Shown here in pieces: positions 44,101-57,154 of a DNA stretch of 64,000 nt. The number at the start of each line of letters is the position of its first letter. The stretch's first letter is position 1. A program made the translations under genes and the position numbers. Origin of the DNA: Euglena gracilis (lineage: Eukaryota; Euglenida; Euglenophyceae; Euglenales); contig CP154956.1 in assembly GCA_039621445.1 (NCBI GenBank), positions 95,670,406-95,734,405 on the forward strand. Reading direction: 5' to 3'. The notes below the pieces were generated by a model that searched no databases, was not told the origin of the DNA, and was given only the letters and a program-made list of their open reading frames with translations.

Positions 44101-45239
44101 GGTTCCAATTTTTTTTCTGGATTGGCCGCCCCTTTGGGTAAGGTGGTCCTCTACAGGGCGGTACTTGAAGAAAAAACAACAACATTGAATCACGTCCCTT
44201 GAGTAACCGCCCACAGGGAGGAACGTGGCCAAAATGGACAGGTGAGACAAAAAAAAGTGACTCTGGGAATGTGTGCAGTGATGCATTTTGAAGGGGGAAA
44301 CTCCGTCCCTCGGCCTTTCTCGGTGAGAGTTCGATGGGATGTTCCGCTGGAAAGGGCGCCCTCCGGTCGATAGGGTACACTCCCCACCGCTGCGCGCTTG
44401 CATTTGTCTGAGTTAAATCCAAGGAGGGTGATGTGGTGACCTGTGTTCAGGCAGTCCACAAGGGACGGGAAGTTTGTTTTTTTTCCCCTTTAAGGACCAC
44501 CCCTTGAGAACTGCCCTTAGTCCTACGGGATGGCCAAAGGGCCAAACTGGGGTTTGAACACGGTCAAAAATGAAAGGTCAAAGAATGCATTTTTGACGTT
44601 TTGGGTGGATGGGCGATGATCCAAGGAACCCAGAAATCACTTTTTTTGCCGAAGTCGAGCGTCTTTTTTTTGCCAGAAAAAAATATGGCCATTTTTTTCG
44701 TCCATTTTTCTTGTGGGGTTTTCACTGAATGTGCTGGGATGGGATTTTTTTCCGTTAAGGACCGTCCTCCTGTGTTTGTCCTCAATGGGATGGCCTGCTC
44801 ATGCCCCCACAAGGGTTCTGAGCTGAGAGCAGAATCCAGGGGCCGAAGCACCTCGGGGTTCCACAGGGGAGCAGTCCACGCCGGGGCGCCGGAGCTGCAC
44901 ACACATGCCGCCTCTCCTTCCCAGCTGACCTGGTCCATTTCCTCCTGAATCCTTGTTGGGCTTGTGCGTTCTGGAGTTCTCTCCTTGTGGAGGGGCAGAC
45001 GATGGGTGAGCCTCAAGACGGGAATGGAAAATGGGCAGTGGAACTGTTGTGGAGAAAAGGCACGAGGAAAATTTATGTGAAGTTGAAACGATTGGGGAAT
45101 GAGAAAGGCGGTCTCGTTTGCCAAGATGTGATAAAGTCATCTCTTCTTGGTGTGTGGCATATCGAGTCGACATCCTGTCCATCAATGAACTGGGCTGTTG
45201 GAGTCAACACACTGCTGTGGCGTGAATGCATGCACGCGC

Positions 45240-45545
<306 letters not shown>

Positions 45546-46176
45546 CACACCCAACACAACAGAAAAAAATCCTGCAAGTTTATGGTGTTTTCTGCATTCC
45601 ATTTGAAGTGGATTAAATGCTCACACCGTGCATAATCTGCATATATATACGTGTGTGTGTGTGTGTGTACGTCTCTTATTATGTATGTCTCTTTATTCTT
45701 CATCACAAGGAAAACAAGATAAATTGGCAGTTGTTCCATGCTCGTCCCTTGGACACCTATCTGGTTTTTGATGGTGCTAAGCTCTTTGTAGGAAAAATGT
45801 TAACAAAGTATTTAGTAATCATTTCATACAATTTAGTAATTTATAAGTTTGTTAATTTAGTGGGTTTGGCAGTTGGGGAAGTAATTTCGTGATAGCAATA
45901 GTAATATTTAGTTTAATTTAGTTTAAAATTTAAGATTAAATTTATTTTAATTTAGTTTATTTTTTATTTTATTTAAAATGGAAGTAATTTAGCAAAGTTA
46001 ACAATGATTTCATAAAAGACAATGGAGGCCAACGAGCCAGGGGGGGTAATGAGGTGTGACCACCTAAATCAGAAAGTACACAATGGCATTTTGGACATGC
46101 AAGTCTGCATGTCTGTCTGCATGTCTGCTCCATCCATTGCTGCCTTTCTTGCAGAATTCCTGTTTTCCCCATCACC

Positions 46177-46249
46177 ATGCAAACTGCCGACAGCCAAGTT
46201 GCATTGGACCGCGCCTTTGAGCTGCTTAGCTCCCGCCTTTGCCTCCATC
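46177..46249 (+). CDS. Possible isolated exon
   Basis: After an acceptor-like tttcttgcag at 46145-46154 the frame is open, and from ATG 46177 it reads MQTADSQVALDRAFELLSSR then LCLH, an amphipathic helix. A GT follows at 46250 and an in-frame TGA at 46255. It could be a first coding exon of a gene leading to the exon at 48057. Phases do not match directly. The opposite strand is also open here. Confidence 0.25.
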
Positions 46250-48056
46250 GTTGTTGACCCCTCCTTGATGTGGGTGGGTCAGGGCGGTGCGTCATTTTGA
46301 GTCATTGTGTTGAGGTTTCAAGGAAGCGGGAAACTGACACCGGTCGAGGTTTACGGTGAAAAGTGTGGTGAAATTCGGGCTTTTTGCCAAAATTTTGCAA
46401 AATTTGTGGTGCGGAAGGAAGGAAGGAAATAAAGAAATTGACTTTTCTCGGGTTCTCAGCCGGAAAATTCTCAAAAAAAATCAAAAGTTTTTAAAGGCGT
46501 TTTTAAGGTTTTTTAAGGCATTTTGAAAATTTCAAGAATTTTGAAGGCGTCCATTTTCCATTGGCGGTCAAAGAGCCATCTGGGCATCAAACATCTGAGA
46601 ACCAGTGTCGGTCCAGGTTGAAAATTAAACCCATTTTTTTGAGTTTTTGGCGGATAAAACAATGCAGCGATGCCAAAAATCAGTTTTTTCCCCCCTGAAG
46701 ATCTGAAGATGGCCTTTTTGCCAAGATTTGCGATTTCTTGTTTGCAAGGAATTCAAAAAAATTTCCAGGACCATTTTTTTATGGTTTTTTTAAGGTTTTT
46801 TAAAGCATTTTGGCCAAAAAAATTAAGGATTTTTAAAGGTTTTAAAGGTTTTTTAAGGTGTCTTAAAAAATTGATGCCTGGTCCCCAAGTGCCTGCTGGG
46901 TCGGCCCACACCTCCCTTGGCAGAGGGGGTGGGGCGTTCAGGCTCCCTGCACATGCATCATTGTTTTTAAAGCAAAAAAGTTCCAAAATTTTAAGTCGCT
47001 AGTTAGGCATTTTTCAGGTTTTCTAAGGCTTTTTAAGACGCTATTTTCCGGGGGGGGGTCCAAGGGCTTTCCATCGAACCAACATTTTTTATTTGCATTT
47101 GGCCCAAAGTCAAAGTGCCAAAAAGAGCATTTTTTTCCCGATTTTTGGCTGTATGCATACACGATGTTTTAGCGATGCCAGATATCATTTTTATTCCTGG
47201 CGTTCGCCTGTTTTTGCCGAAATTTCGCATTTCCGTTTTTGCTCAGTCAGAGAAAATTCTGCCGGTCCGACTTTTTTTCAGGCATTTTAAGGCATTTTTT
47301 TATAAAAAAAACCAAGGCATTTTGGCCAAAAATTTTTAAGGTGCATTTCAGGCATTTTAATGGTTTTAAAGCGCCCTAAAAATGATGCCTGCCCCGCGGT
47401 GCTGTGCGCCGAGAATCACAAAGAAATGCTTCTCCCCCCCACTCACTTTTAGCATATTGCAATTTTTTTGGGGGGGTCTTTTCAACACAAAAACTGTGTT
47501 AAATAGATTCATGAACTGGGAATTTTGGGTTTATTTCCAAAGTTTATTAAGCAGGAGGTTTCCAACGATTTTAGCCTGATATCCGGCCCTGTGACTGGCC
47601 CCCCAAGTTAGGAGGGGACCCGACCCCCCCCCCCAACACATCCCAGGGAGGGGAAGGTCCGACCCCACCTGGAACCCCGAGGAGGAGGTCCAGCCCAACC
47701 AGCAGCCGTTCTCCAGCCGGCCCAAATTTCCAGCCTCTGAGCCAACCCCCCATCCCCCGTTCAGCGATGCCTTCAGGTCTCCCCAGCGTGAGGTATTGGG
47801 ACCAGGGGTTTACTTTAGTCCCCCAGGGGGGGTCCGGCCGAGCCCCCCCCCCCCCGGTGGGATATATTTTTCGGCGCCGAAATTTTTTGAAAAGGCGCTA
47901 TTTTTAGCATTTTGCAATTTTTGGCTATTTTTGGAGGAAAGTGGGTGGGTCCCCCGGGACCCCCCTCCCCGCGGGGGGGGGCCACCCCAGGGGGTGGGTG
48001 GGTGGGGGGACCCCCCCCGGTCTTAAAACAAAAACCCCTGGGTGGGGCGGCCGAAG
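46250..48056. repeat. Repeat-rich stretch
   Basis: 46480-47380 is rich in ttttaagg-type motifs, a diverged repeat with both orientations of ccttaaaa and ttttaagg. 47640-47770 is a fragment of the cagcctctgag family. 47806-48040 is a palindromic C-run element ending 16 bases before the next exon. No gene. Confidence 0.45.
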
Positions 48057-48170
48057 GCGTGGGCGAAGGCGGGCGACCAACAGAGTGGCCTCCAGCCGGA
48101 GCAAATCCTGCAGCGCTTCGGGGAAATGCTCGCCAAGCAGGAAGAGGTGGCCCGGGCGTCCCCCACCGAG
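48057..48170 (+). CDS. Isolated exon of an unidentified gene
   Basis: Acceptor gccgaag and a good donor ccgag before gtgcgc at 48171. The 38-codon frame reads AWAKAGDQQSGLQPEQILQR then FGEMLAKQEEVARASPTE: a charged amphipathic helix with coding-like codon use and phase 0 at both ends. No partner exon is certain. It may be an upstream exon of gene 2 or belong to a gene of its own. Confidence 0.55.
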
Positions 48171-50765
48171 GTGCGCGCTGCCACCCCCCCCCGGGTGTCG
48201 TGGCGGGGTGTCTGTGGTTAAGGCGGGCGGGTGTCCTCGCCCCCCCCCCCTGGATTGGGGGGTCTGGACCACCCCCACCTGTCCATAAGCTGCGCTTTCA
48301 TTTCCCCCTGTGGGCCTCTCTCTTCAAAACGGCCCTCCACTGCGCCGAGTTCCCCAATCCACGCTGATCCATCCAAGCCGAAGTGGACCCCTTCCCCCCG
48401 GGGGAGGGGTCCAGCCAGCAGCCTTCTTCCAGCCTCGACCCTCCCAAATCCCCCCATCGTGTTATTTGTTATATCGCTTGAAGGGCAGCTGGGCAGTAAC
48501 GGACTTTTTTGCTTTCGGGGGTACAAAGATTTGCACTCAGGCCCCGCACCAAAGGGGAGGGTGCGAGGGTGCTACAGCACTTCCCCTTCCGCTTGCCTGC
48601 CCATAGCACCGAGCCCCCTGGGGAGTGTGCGCACTTCCTTAAACAGAAGCCTAGTCCAGGCCAGGGTCCAGCTCAGAGACTGAAAAGTTGGGGCTGGCTG
48701 TCGTTTTCACACGAAAATTGATTGGCAGGCACCGGGTTCCAAAACTGACCTCCCCCACAAGCACCTCTGATGATGCTGGGCGATGCTGGGCGATGCTGGG
48801 CGATGCTGGGCGATGCTGGATTTTTGGAGACCAGAGGTGGGGTTCCGATGCTGGGCGATGCTGGGCGATGCAGGGCGATGCTGGGCGATGCTGGGCGATG
48901 CTGGCATTTTTTTTGTATATTTTGGAGAATTGAACCATTTTTGGGATAATTTTCCCACAAAACTCCAGTTTTCCACCCATTTTGGCCATTATGGGTCAAT
49001 TTTTGCTAATTTGGGGGCTATTTGTCAATGATTTGGCAAGTATTGGGCTAATTGGGGCTGTTTGAGCAGATTTTATGGCATTTTTGGCCATTTTGCGTCT
49101 TTTTGGCAATTTTGGGTCATTTTTCACAATCTTTTGTGGACATTGTTCGTGTTTTTGGGCAATTTTTGGTTATTTTGGTTGCTTTTTGGGGCTTTTTGGG
49201 GTCTTTTGAGCTTTTTGTGGCCATTTTTTGGGCTTTTGTGGTTATTTTGGCTTGGTCAGCAGCCAACGGATGAATACTGGACAGATACTGGACAAGATGC
49301 AGATGTTGGACAAGATGAACTGGATGCAGGCAATGGACAAGATGCAGATGCTGGACAAGATGCCGATGCTGGACAAGATGAACTGGATGCAGACACTGGA
49401 CAACATGTAGATGGTGGACAAGATACTGGACAAGATGCCGATGCTGGACAAGATGAACTGGATGCAGACACTGGACACCATGTAGATGGTGGACAAGATA
49501 TTGGATAAGATGCCGATGCTGGACAAGATGCAGATGCTGGACAAGATGCAGATGCTGGACGGGATGCCGTTGCTGGACAAGATGAACTGGATGCAGACAC
49601 TGGACACCATGTAGATGGTGGACAAGATACTGGACAATGGACAAGATGCCGATGCTGGACAAGATGAACTAGGATGCAGACACTGGACAACATGCAGATG
49701 GTGGACAAGATGCATCTCCCTCCACCCTCCAGTGCAACAACTGTTTTGGATTTTGTTTGTCTGACCGGCAAGAGGCTTGCAACTTGCACTCGATGTTGCC
49801 ATCTCACAGGCCTACACCACATCCTGTGCCGGCAAAAAGCCGCAAAAGTGGTCAAAAAGTGGTCAAAAAGCAGGCAAAAGTGGGGTAAAAGTGGTCAGAA
49901 AGCAGCAAAAGTGGTAAAAAAAAGTGGGCAAAGGTGGGCAAAAGTGGTCAGAAAGCAGCAAAAGTGGGCAAAAAAATGAAAGTGATCAAAAAGCTGCAAC
50001 AATGGCCAAAAGTGGGCAAAAAGTAGCAAACGTGGGCAAAAGTGGTCGAAAAGCAACAAAAGTGGTCAAAAGTGGTCAAAAAGCAGGCAAAAGGGGCCAA
50101 AAGTGGTCAAAAAGCAGCAAAAGTGATCAAGAAGCTGCAAAGGTGGTTGGAAATGGGCAAAGGTGGGCAAAAAGCAGCAAAAGTGGTCAAGAAGCAGTCA
50201 AAATTGGTCAAAAGGCAGCAAATATGGGCAAAAGTGGTCAAAAAGCAGTCAAAAGTGGTCAAAGTGGGCAAAAAGTAGTCAAAATTGGTCAAAGTGGTCA
50301 AAAAGCAACCAAAGATGGTCAAAAGTAGCCAAAAGTGGGCTAGAGCGGCAAAAGTAGCAGGCATTATAGGTACACCTTCAAGGGCTCCAAAGGCGATGCT
50401 GGGCGATGCTGGGCGATGCTGGGCGATGCTGAGCGATGCTGGGCGATGCTGGGCGATGCTGGGCGATGCTGGGCCCAAGGGCATGGCTGACCAGAGGTGC
50501 TTGCTCCCCCAAGGGGGGTGTGCTTACTATGTGCAGGCACCCCATGGCAAGGCACCTCCCTCCCCGGGGTTGGTAAAAGCAGCCTGGTCCAACTCTTGCT
50601 GAATTGTTTCTGCTCGTGTGAGGATTGTTTCTGCTTTCATTTGTTGCCTGCGATGTATGTCACAACAGACTCGTGGTTTGCAAGTTCTCTCCGACAGTGG
50701 CTGATTTTATGCTCCTAAAATTGACAGGCCAGTTTTGTGTGGCATACTGTGTATGATATTTGCAG
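48171..50765. repeat. Tandem-repeat block flanked by gatgctgggc arrays
   Basis: 48772-48905 and 50396-50473 are arrays of the decamer gatgctgggc in the same orientation. Between them lie a ttttggcca-rich part (48905-49260), an array built on gctggacaagatg (49265-49700, 17-18 bp subunits) and an array built on gtggtcaaaaagcagcaaaa (49830-50370). Long open frames exist in several phases but read only repeat peptides. Confidence 0.7.
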
Positions 50766-50858
50766 GCCTCCGATGAGCCTGATTTACGAGAAACCACCGA
50801 CCAGTCCATCCAAGGCGACCACTCAGAACAGCCACGTGATGACCCATTGCAGCAACAA
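50766..50858 (+). CDS. Possible exon, acidic
   Basis: Acceptor atatttgcag and a GT at 50859. The 31-codon frame reads ASDEPDLRETTDQSIQGDHS then EQPRDDPLQQQ, an acidic, probably disordered stretch with phase 0 at both ends. A second open frame overlaps it. GC is lower than in the confident exons. Confidence 0.3.
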
Positions 50859-51980
50859 GTGTGTGCTTCATGAACCCCCGTGTGGATGCATCATACACCC
50901 TGGATACATGATGGATCCATGTTCTGCATGCATCTATGCATTCGATAAAGCCAACACCTTGGACACAATGTGGAATAAGAAGCCTAGTCACACAACATGA
51001 GTCATATGCTTCATAAGTGTAAATGTGCTGCATATTTACATCTAAAATGACAATTATGCATCGCAAGTTTGAGTGATGATATTGCAATACCAAACAGTAT
51101 CACACACACAGCATCACATGTGGGACGACAGTCATTGCGCCCATAACGCCATGCCCAACCCCCAGCCCCGAATCCGGTTTATGGGCTGTGGTGATGGCAT
51201 GTGCACACTGCAAATGCCCTGCCCCACCCCCAGCCATCTGCTGTGCATAATTGGGGTCGGCCCTGCGAGAGCAATTCTTTTTATTTCATTGACCCCTTTT
51301 GTGCTGCAAACCAAACCTACTCTCGGGCAAGGGGGTGAGCAGGGTTCGATATAAGGAAGATGTGCGGGGTTTAGATGGGTCCCCCCCACCTCCTCCCCCT
51401 CCCCCAAAAGGTCAAAAAGTTTCTTTCTGGCGAATTTTTTGGGCATTTTTGACAAAATTTTGCCCAAAAAAGTGCTCAATTCACATTTTCGGCCGAATTT
51501 TGGGGGGGGGGCGAAATCTTTCGTCCCTGTTGTGAGTATCAAATAATGCAAGACAGAAGTCCCTGTCAACGACGGCCGGCTTGGACAAGGTGGGCTAACA
51601 ATGGCCGAAAATGCCATTTTAGCCCAAATTAGTCACCGTGTCGACGTCATTTCCCCCTCACGGGTTCACAGAGGTTCCGATCACCGCAGTCTGAGCTGCC
51701 TCACCCGCTTGCCTGAGGCTGGGCTTAGTTTACAGCACAGAAGGATTCAGTGAAGGGGAGAATTCCTTCACAGGGCAGTCCTCGATTTTCCACAGCGAGC
51801 AGCATCAGAGCTGGCCAGGGCACTGCTGTGCTGGGCAGGGCCATACCAGTGTGCACACAGCCCATGGGCCGGAAGAGACTCTGGGGCTGTGGGTTGGGTT
51901 GGGCCACAAATTTTGAGGTGTATGAAGGCTTTGGTCGTGACGGGTTGCCTCCTTTCCCAAGAACGTATTTCCCCCTGCAG
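50859..51980. other. Intron-like stretch
   Basis: About 51120-51260 and 51780-51910 are copies of a repeat also at 9040-9150 (shared gggttgg and gtgtgcacac-like parts). About 51345-51520 is a C/G-run palindrome fragment with gatataagg. No gene. Confidence 0.35.
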
Positions 51981-52076
51981 GCCGGGAACAAGGATTACAC
52001 CAAGACTTATTATATCCGCGCCCCACCCCAACCTCCTGGCCGAGCCCCACTGTCGATCATTCCTCATTTTCTCAAA
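51981..52076 (+). CDS. Possible exon
   Basis: A strong acceptor (tttccccctgcag) and a good donor (ctcaaa before gtatgg). The frame is open for 32 codons, reading AGNKDYTKTYYIRAPPQPPG then RAPLSIIPHFLK, with phase 0 at both ends. No family recognised. The flanking repeat copies are a reason for caution. Confidence 0.4.
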
Positions 52077-55000
52077 GTATGGGGAGAGACATGTCTTATT
52101 TTTTGTTGTTGCAATTTCCCCCCATAGAGAGAAGATTGTCTTTTTAGATGGAGGCAGATGGGCTTTTCAGATAAAGGAGATAAGCATTTTGGGCAGTGAC
52201 CAAAAAAAGGTTGTGAAATCCTGATCCTAAGTTGCTCCCGAATCCCAAAAAGCAGAAAAAATCTCCTAATTCTCCTACCTCCCCCCCCCATGCCCAATGA
52301 ACACCCTTGCCCAATGAACAGGGGGTGTTCGGACTCACCATATACCCTATCTACACAGAAACCGTACCCAAAGCCCAATGAACACCCCCCGTTCGGACCG
52401 TCTAGATTGTCACCTTAGTGTTCATTGGGCTTGGGGGGGGGGGAGGTAATTTTTATTTGAACCATTTGACACGCAAAAGTTGTCTCATTTCACTGCAGTC
52501 TCCAGGCTGCTCCATTTGATGAAGAGTGCAAGCATTGGAAAATAAGGCCGCCTCGAAGCACTGGCCCTTCCCGGAGGCGGGCAGTGATCTGAACAGGGGG
52601 TGGGGGGTCCACCTTCTGAAACACACCCCGATGGGGATTTTGTCGGCACTTTTTGGGGGCGTTTTGTATCATTCTGAGGAAAAGCGTCAGGCCCAAACTT
52701 TCCAGCCTCTGAGCTGGTCTCCCTGGGTTGTCGTCAGGCAACGCCCCGGTAGATAATTGTGCTCCTTCCACTCGGTCGCGACAGGGCGGATGTTGGGTCT
52801 TGTTTGTTGCAACGGGCTATTCTGTGTTGTTTTGTTGTGCCGCATCTCACAAATCTTCCATCTTCTTTTCCCCCTGCGATCCCCCCAATATCATCATTAT
52901 TGTTATTGTTGTTGTTGTTGTATCAGTTTGAATTGTTATCTTATTTATTGAAAACTTTATACTTCCACCATGTTTTCAGCTTGATTTTTTTTCATTCTTT
53001 CAAAAAAGATTGCCGATTGCCGTGCTTTTGCCCACGATTGGGGGGCAACAGTGGGGGGCAACAGTGGGGCTTGCTCTCGTAATGCCACCTGCAGTGAGGG
53101 TCCAGGGCTGCTCGTGGGATAATTGCTGGCGCCACCCAGCCACCCGTAATTCGACCCAATGGTCTTTTGCACTGTGTGCACTCTGCTTGTGGAGCTCTTT
53201 CTGTGTCAGTTGGTTGTGTACAAGGGGGGAGGTCAGACCCCCCTGGGGGGGGGGTCCAGACAACCCCCCCCTCAGGGCGAGGGGGGGGGGTTCCGGGGAC
53301 CCCATGGAACCAGAATTTTTTCTTCCCCGGCGCTTCGCGCCAGCAAACTTATGCTTTTATCATCTGTTTTTTTCAATTTGAAAAAAAAATTCACCTGAAA
53401 ACACAGTTTCGGGCAGTTCAAAAGAATTTTCCGGAATTTTGCACTGGCTTTTTTTTACCCTCCCTTTCCCCCTCTCTCCCCCCTTGCATTTAACCTAGCC
53501 CGCCCTTTTTCGACGTTTTTTTCACAGAAAAGGTCATGGGTTCCCGTGAACTTTTGTCCCAAAATTTCCCAGGAATATTTCTGGGTTGGTTTCCACGTCG
53601 ATAAAAACGGCCCCGTTCACCCCATTTGGTCACTTTAAGCATTTTGCTGTATCAGAGATCATTTGCCCCTTTGTGTCGATTCCGCCGTTGTCCACTTTAT
53701 TTCCCGGGAATTTGGTTATTTTTGGTACTGGCCAAAATTGACTGCTACCCCGCTCTTTCCGAAATATTGTGTTTGTCCCCGAAAAGGCCCTATATTTCCA
53801 GAACAGCGGTTGCCTGGCCAAATGCCTGCAAAACCCGTGAACACCGTTTTCTTGATTTGGCCTTTTGAGCCCTTTTCGCAACAGTGAGACCCCTAGCTTC
53901 TCCTGGGCAGTGTGTGAGTGTATAGCTTGCGAAAAGACATACGGGAAACCGTGAAGTGAATGATGTTTACGGTTTCACGTAAGCTTTGTTTGAAGTTTGA
54001 AAATAAGCCCTGTTAACGAGGGGGTGGGGGGCTCTTGTCTTTGGTTCCCCTGAGAGCTTCCAAGCAGCTGGATACCCCCCCCCGGTGCTCTCCCCTTGCC
54101 TCCTGGACTGGTACCGGGGGGGGGGGGAGGGGAATTGGATGCCGAAAAAATTGATTGGGAAAAAATTGGCGTGCAGAAATCCTGCCAAATTTTTCCGGCC
54201 CTTTTTTGAAAATCCTGCCTCAAAATTTTCAAAATCGCCCCTTTTCCAGTCATCTTGCAAACAAACCAAACAAAACCTGCCAATTTTTTCCGGGCCGTTG
54301 TCAGGTTTGGCACCAATTTTTTCGGCTTCCAATTTTGTTGGTTCTAATTTTATCTAGCTTCAATCCCCCCCCCCCCCGGTAGGGCATTGCACAGGAGCGG
54401 TAGAGTTCCCACAGCTGAATGGGGGATACCGCTGCTGAGGGTGCCCCCGGAGGAGTTTATGTCATTTCCACAACTCAGCTCCTGGGAGGAGAGCCAACCG
54501 CCGACGCCAGAATTCCTGTGTTTTTGTGCCCGGGCCCCAAGCTGGTTTGAAACGCACTTTCCGAGTCCACCTAAAATGCCAGATAGGGGGTCTCCCAGAG
54601 GGGGAAGGGGCACACAGTGAGGCACGTGTTTTTGGTGAGAGGGTTCCGACTCACCACCCACTCCGTGGATCACTGCTCGGCGGCACCATGCCGATCCGCT
54701 TGAGGCAACGTATTTGGGGCTCTCCTGATGAGAACCAAAACGTTTGCTGCGTTCAGGACCTGTGGAGTGGGAGGGGGCATCCCATCGGATCTCACCCCTC
54801 CAGCCGGCTTGACCAGGAGAGCAACGGTTCCCCTCCTTCATGGTTAACCGTAAACAACACACAAAGTGATTGTTTACGTGAAACCGTAAACAATGCTTGG
54901 TTGAAGAAAGTGTTACGTGAAACTGTACACATCTGGATATCAGTGTTTTTGCATTTTGATCACACAGATAGTCTCCATTGTTGCCTGTCACCTGGAAGTG

Positions 55001-57006
55001 GAGGGGCAAACTACGAGCTGGCCCTCACCCACCCAAGCGGAGCGCATAAAGCTGCCAAAGGAAATTATTTTTGTTGCATTTTTTCTTGCAGCTTGTGGAG
55101 GCAAGTCTCTCGTGTCTCTCCTTCGATAGGTCAAACGTCCAAGGGTCTTTGATGGTGATCAAAAGAAGCTCCCCATGAAAAGGACTCGATATCCTTTGAA
55201 ACCTGTTGGCGAGGATGCTGCAAAAAAAGGTGATTATTTAGACCTGTTGAAAGTGATCAAAAATAAATCTATTTTTTTTTTGGAATTGTCACTGACAACC
55301 CTGGGAGGCAGTTGCTCTGAATGGTGTTCGCTCTGCTGATTTCCAGTTGCCTTTTTTTGGCAGATTTTTTCCCCTGATTGCAGCAAACAACAGCAAATGG
55401 ATTTCTGAAAACGTACGATGCTCTGCACTATTTCAGGTTCAGTGTAATTCAGCCTCTTTTGATTTCATTTCTGCGAGGTGTGTTTCAGGGCAGTTCTCTG
55501 CACTGTTGAAATGGAGTACATAATTGTATAAATATTTTCCGGCATATTTTCTCCAGTTGTGGAGTTTGAAGGAAAATGGTATTCGACTACAAAGGTGGGG
55601 GGTATCTCAATGTCCAAATGGAGCTGTTGTGACCCACCAAAGGGGGATGCATCACGTGACATCCTCTGGAATGAGCCCTTGAAAGCTGTCTGGGTTGTTG
55701 TTGAGGGACCTCTCTTGGATGTGGCATTCAAAAGGGTTGGTGGAAGGGAGGGCATTCGATACCCAGGTCAAGATGTGCTCTGGTGATTTCAGCCAGTCTG
55801 TGGCATCTGGGCACATTAACAGTAACAAGGTGTCTGGACCAAGAGTTGATTCCATTCCTCAATCTGTGAAAATTTCAGTTTACAGGAACCCGTGAAGATG
55901 TTTTCAAGTCACAACTGCACTTTTATGTGGGGGGATCAACACACCGCAAGCAACCTCAGCCAGTGTTTGTGGGGAACATTGCCACAGCTTGGCACCAACA
56001 CCATACCGACATGGGCAAACCATGGCCCATTCCAGATCTGTTCCAATAGAACATAGAGACCATAGCAAGGAATACACTGCCCACACCAAATAATTTTAAA
56101 AAGCCAGTTTACGGAAACAAATGAACACGTTCAGTCGCTGCATTGGACATATGTGCTTGGGGCTGTGCCAAAAAGGGCCATCATTCTGACTCCAGGGGTT
56201 AGGTACAAGGTTCAGGTCCCATTCACAAACAAGAGGGGTGCAACACAAGTCTATGGGAAACCGTAAACCAGTTCACATTTACGGTTTTCCGTAAATTTCT
56301 GTCTTTGCATGTTTATGTGAAAAGGGCCATCATTCGCCCAGTTTTGGGGTACATTCAGGCCATACAACAGAGGGGGTGCACCGTGTCTATTTCACCGGCC
56401 CACAAATTTCTTTTTTTATGTAAAGGAAATTCCCGAATCGGCCGTTGGGTGACAACCAAACACAGGAGGAAAACAAAATCGGTGGGGGAATCCCAACTAT
56501 TTTCACACCCCGGGGGAAAAATTCCCGGATTTTTTTTTTTGGGGTCAAAATCGGAAATATCGGGCCGAATCCGGCCGTTTAGGGTGGGCAGAGAACGCGG
56601 GCTAGGGTTAATACCCTGAGCAGGAGATTACCCACCCCCACCAGGTGGGGTGGGCCGGCCTACCTGCCCAGCCTATTGCTGGCAGCCGAAAACTTTGGAA
56701 AATGTGATCGAAAAATGGTCTAAAGAACGGTGCATTTTGAAGCGTTTCGGGTTTTCTTTTAGGGTTGTCAGATGGCGATTTTTTTGAGAATTGTGTCTTG
56801 GTGGTGCTTTTTTTGGCAATTGTCTTATTTTGGTACTGTCCAGCCCAGGTTTAGCCCCCCCCAGGGGGTTAGTCAGCTGGCCCAAAAATTTGGCCCCAGC
56901 CCAGCGACCCCCTCCCAGGGGTCTTAAAAGATGTATGCACCGTGGTGACGTTTCTTCTTGCTGCGCGTCCACCCATCGCTGACGCCGGAACCGGCGGTCC
57001 TGCGAG
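52077..57006. repeat. Intergenic or intronic stretch
   Basis: 52275-52445 is a palindrome (cccatgcccaatgaacac with gttcattgggcttggg). 53220-53345 is a C/G-run fragment. 53940-56300 holds three groups of accgtaaac / gtttacggtt palindromes. 56830-56938 is the right end of a 26243-type element. Two overlapping open frames of over 200 codons at 54350-55152, one per strand, match nothing known. Confidence 0.4.
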
Positions 57007-57154
57007 CAAATCATACGACATCTCCAACGAGCCCATGTTCACTTCCAGTCACAACCTGGACGACGACCAGTGGCTGCCCACTGGGTTGACGCGCCAGAGC
57101 TTTGTGAAGCCCATCCGCACTCCCCGGCCAGCCGCCCACTCCGGGGAGAGGGGG
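57007..57154 (+). CDS. Gene 2 upstream exon (N-terminal region)
   Basis: Acceptor ctgcgag and donor GT at 57155 after a G-run. The frame reads SYDISNEPMFTSSHNLDDDQ then WLPTGLTRQSFVKPIRTPRP, a hydrophilic segment that could be N-terminal to the repeat region. The frame is also open upstream through the end of the mobile-element fragment at 56931, so an element-derived acceptor is possible. Membership of gene 2 is inferred from position. Confidence 0.5.

Noticed and set aside
43636-44202. 188-codon open frame
   Set aside because: Its second half is the interspersed repeat seen near 35970 and 44580; no recognised motif and no splice context.
44564-45124. 186-codon minus-strand frame
   Set aside because: It partly consists of an interspersed repeat; the remaining GC-rich part has no good splice borders or known domain.
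54350-55152. Overlapping frames of over 200 codons, one on each strand
   Set aside because: Both strands are open, neither shows a family pattern, and accgtaaac repeats lie inside.
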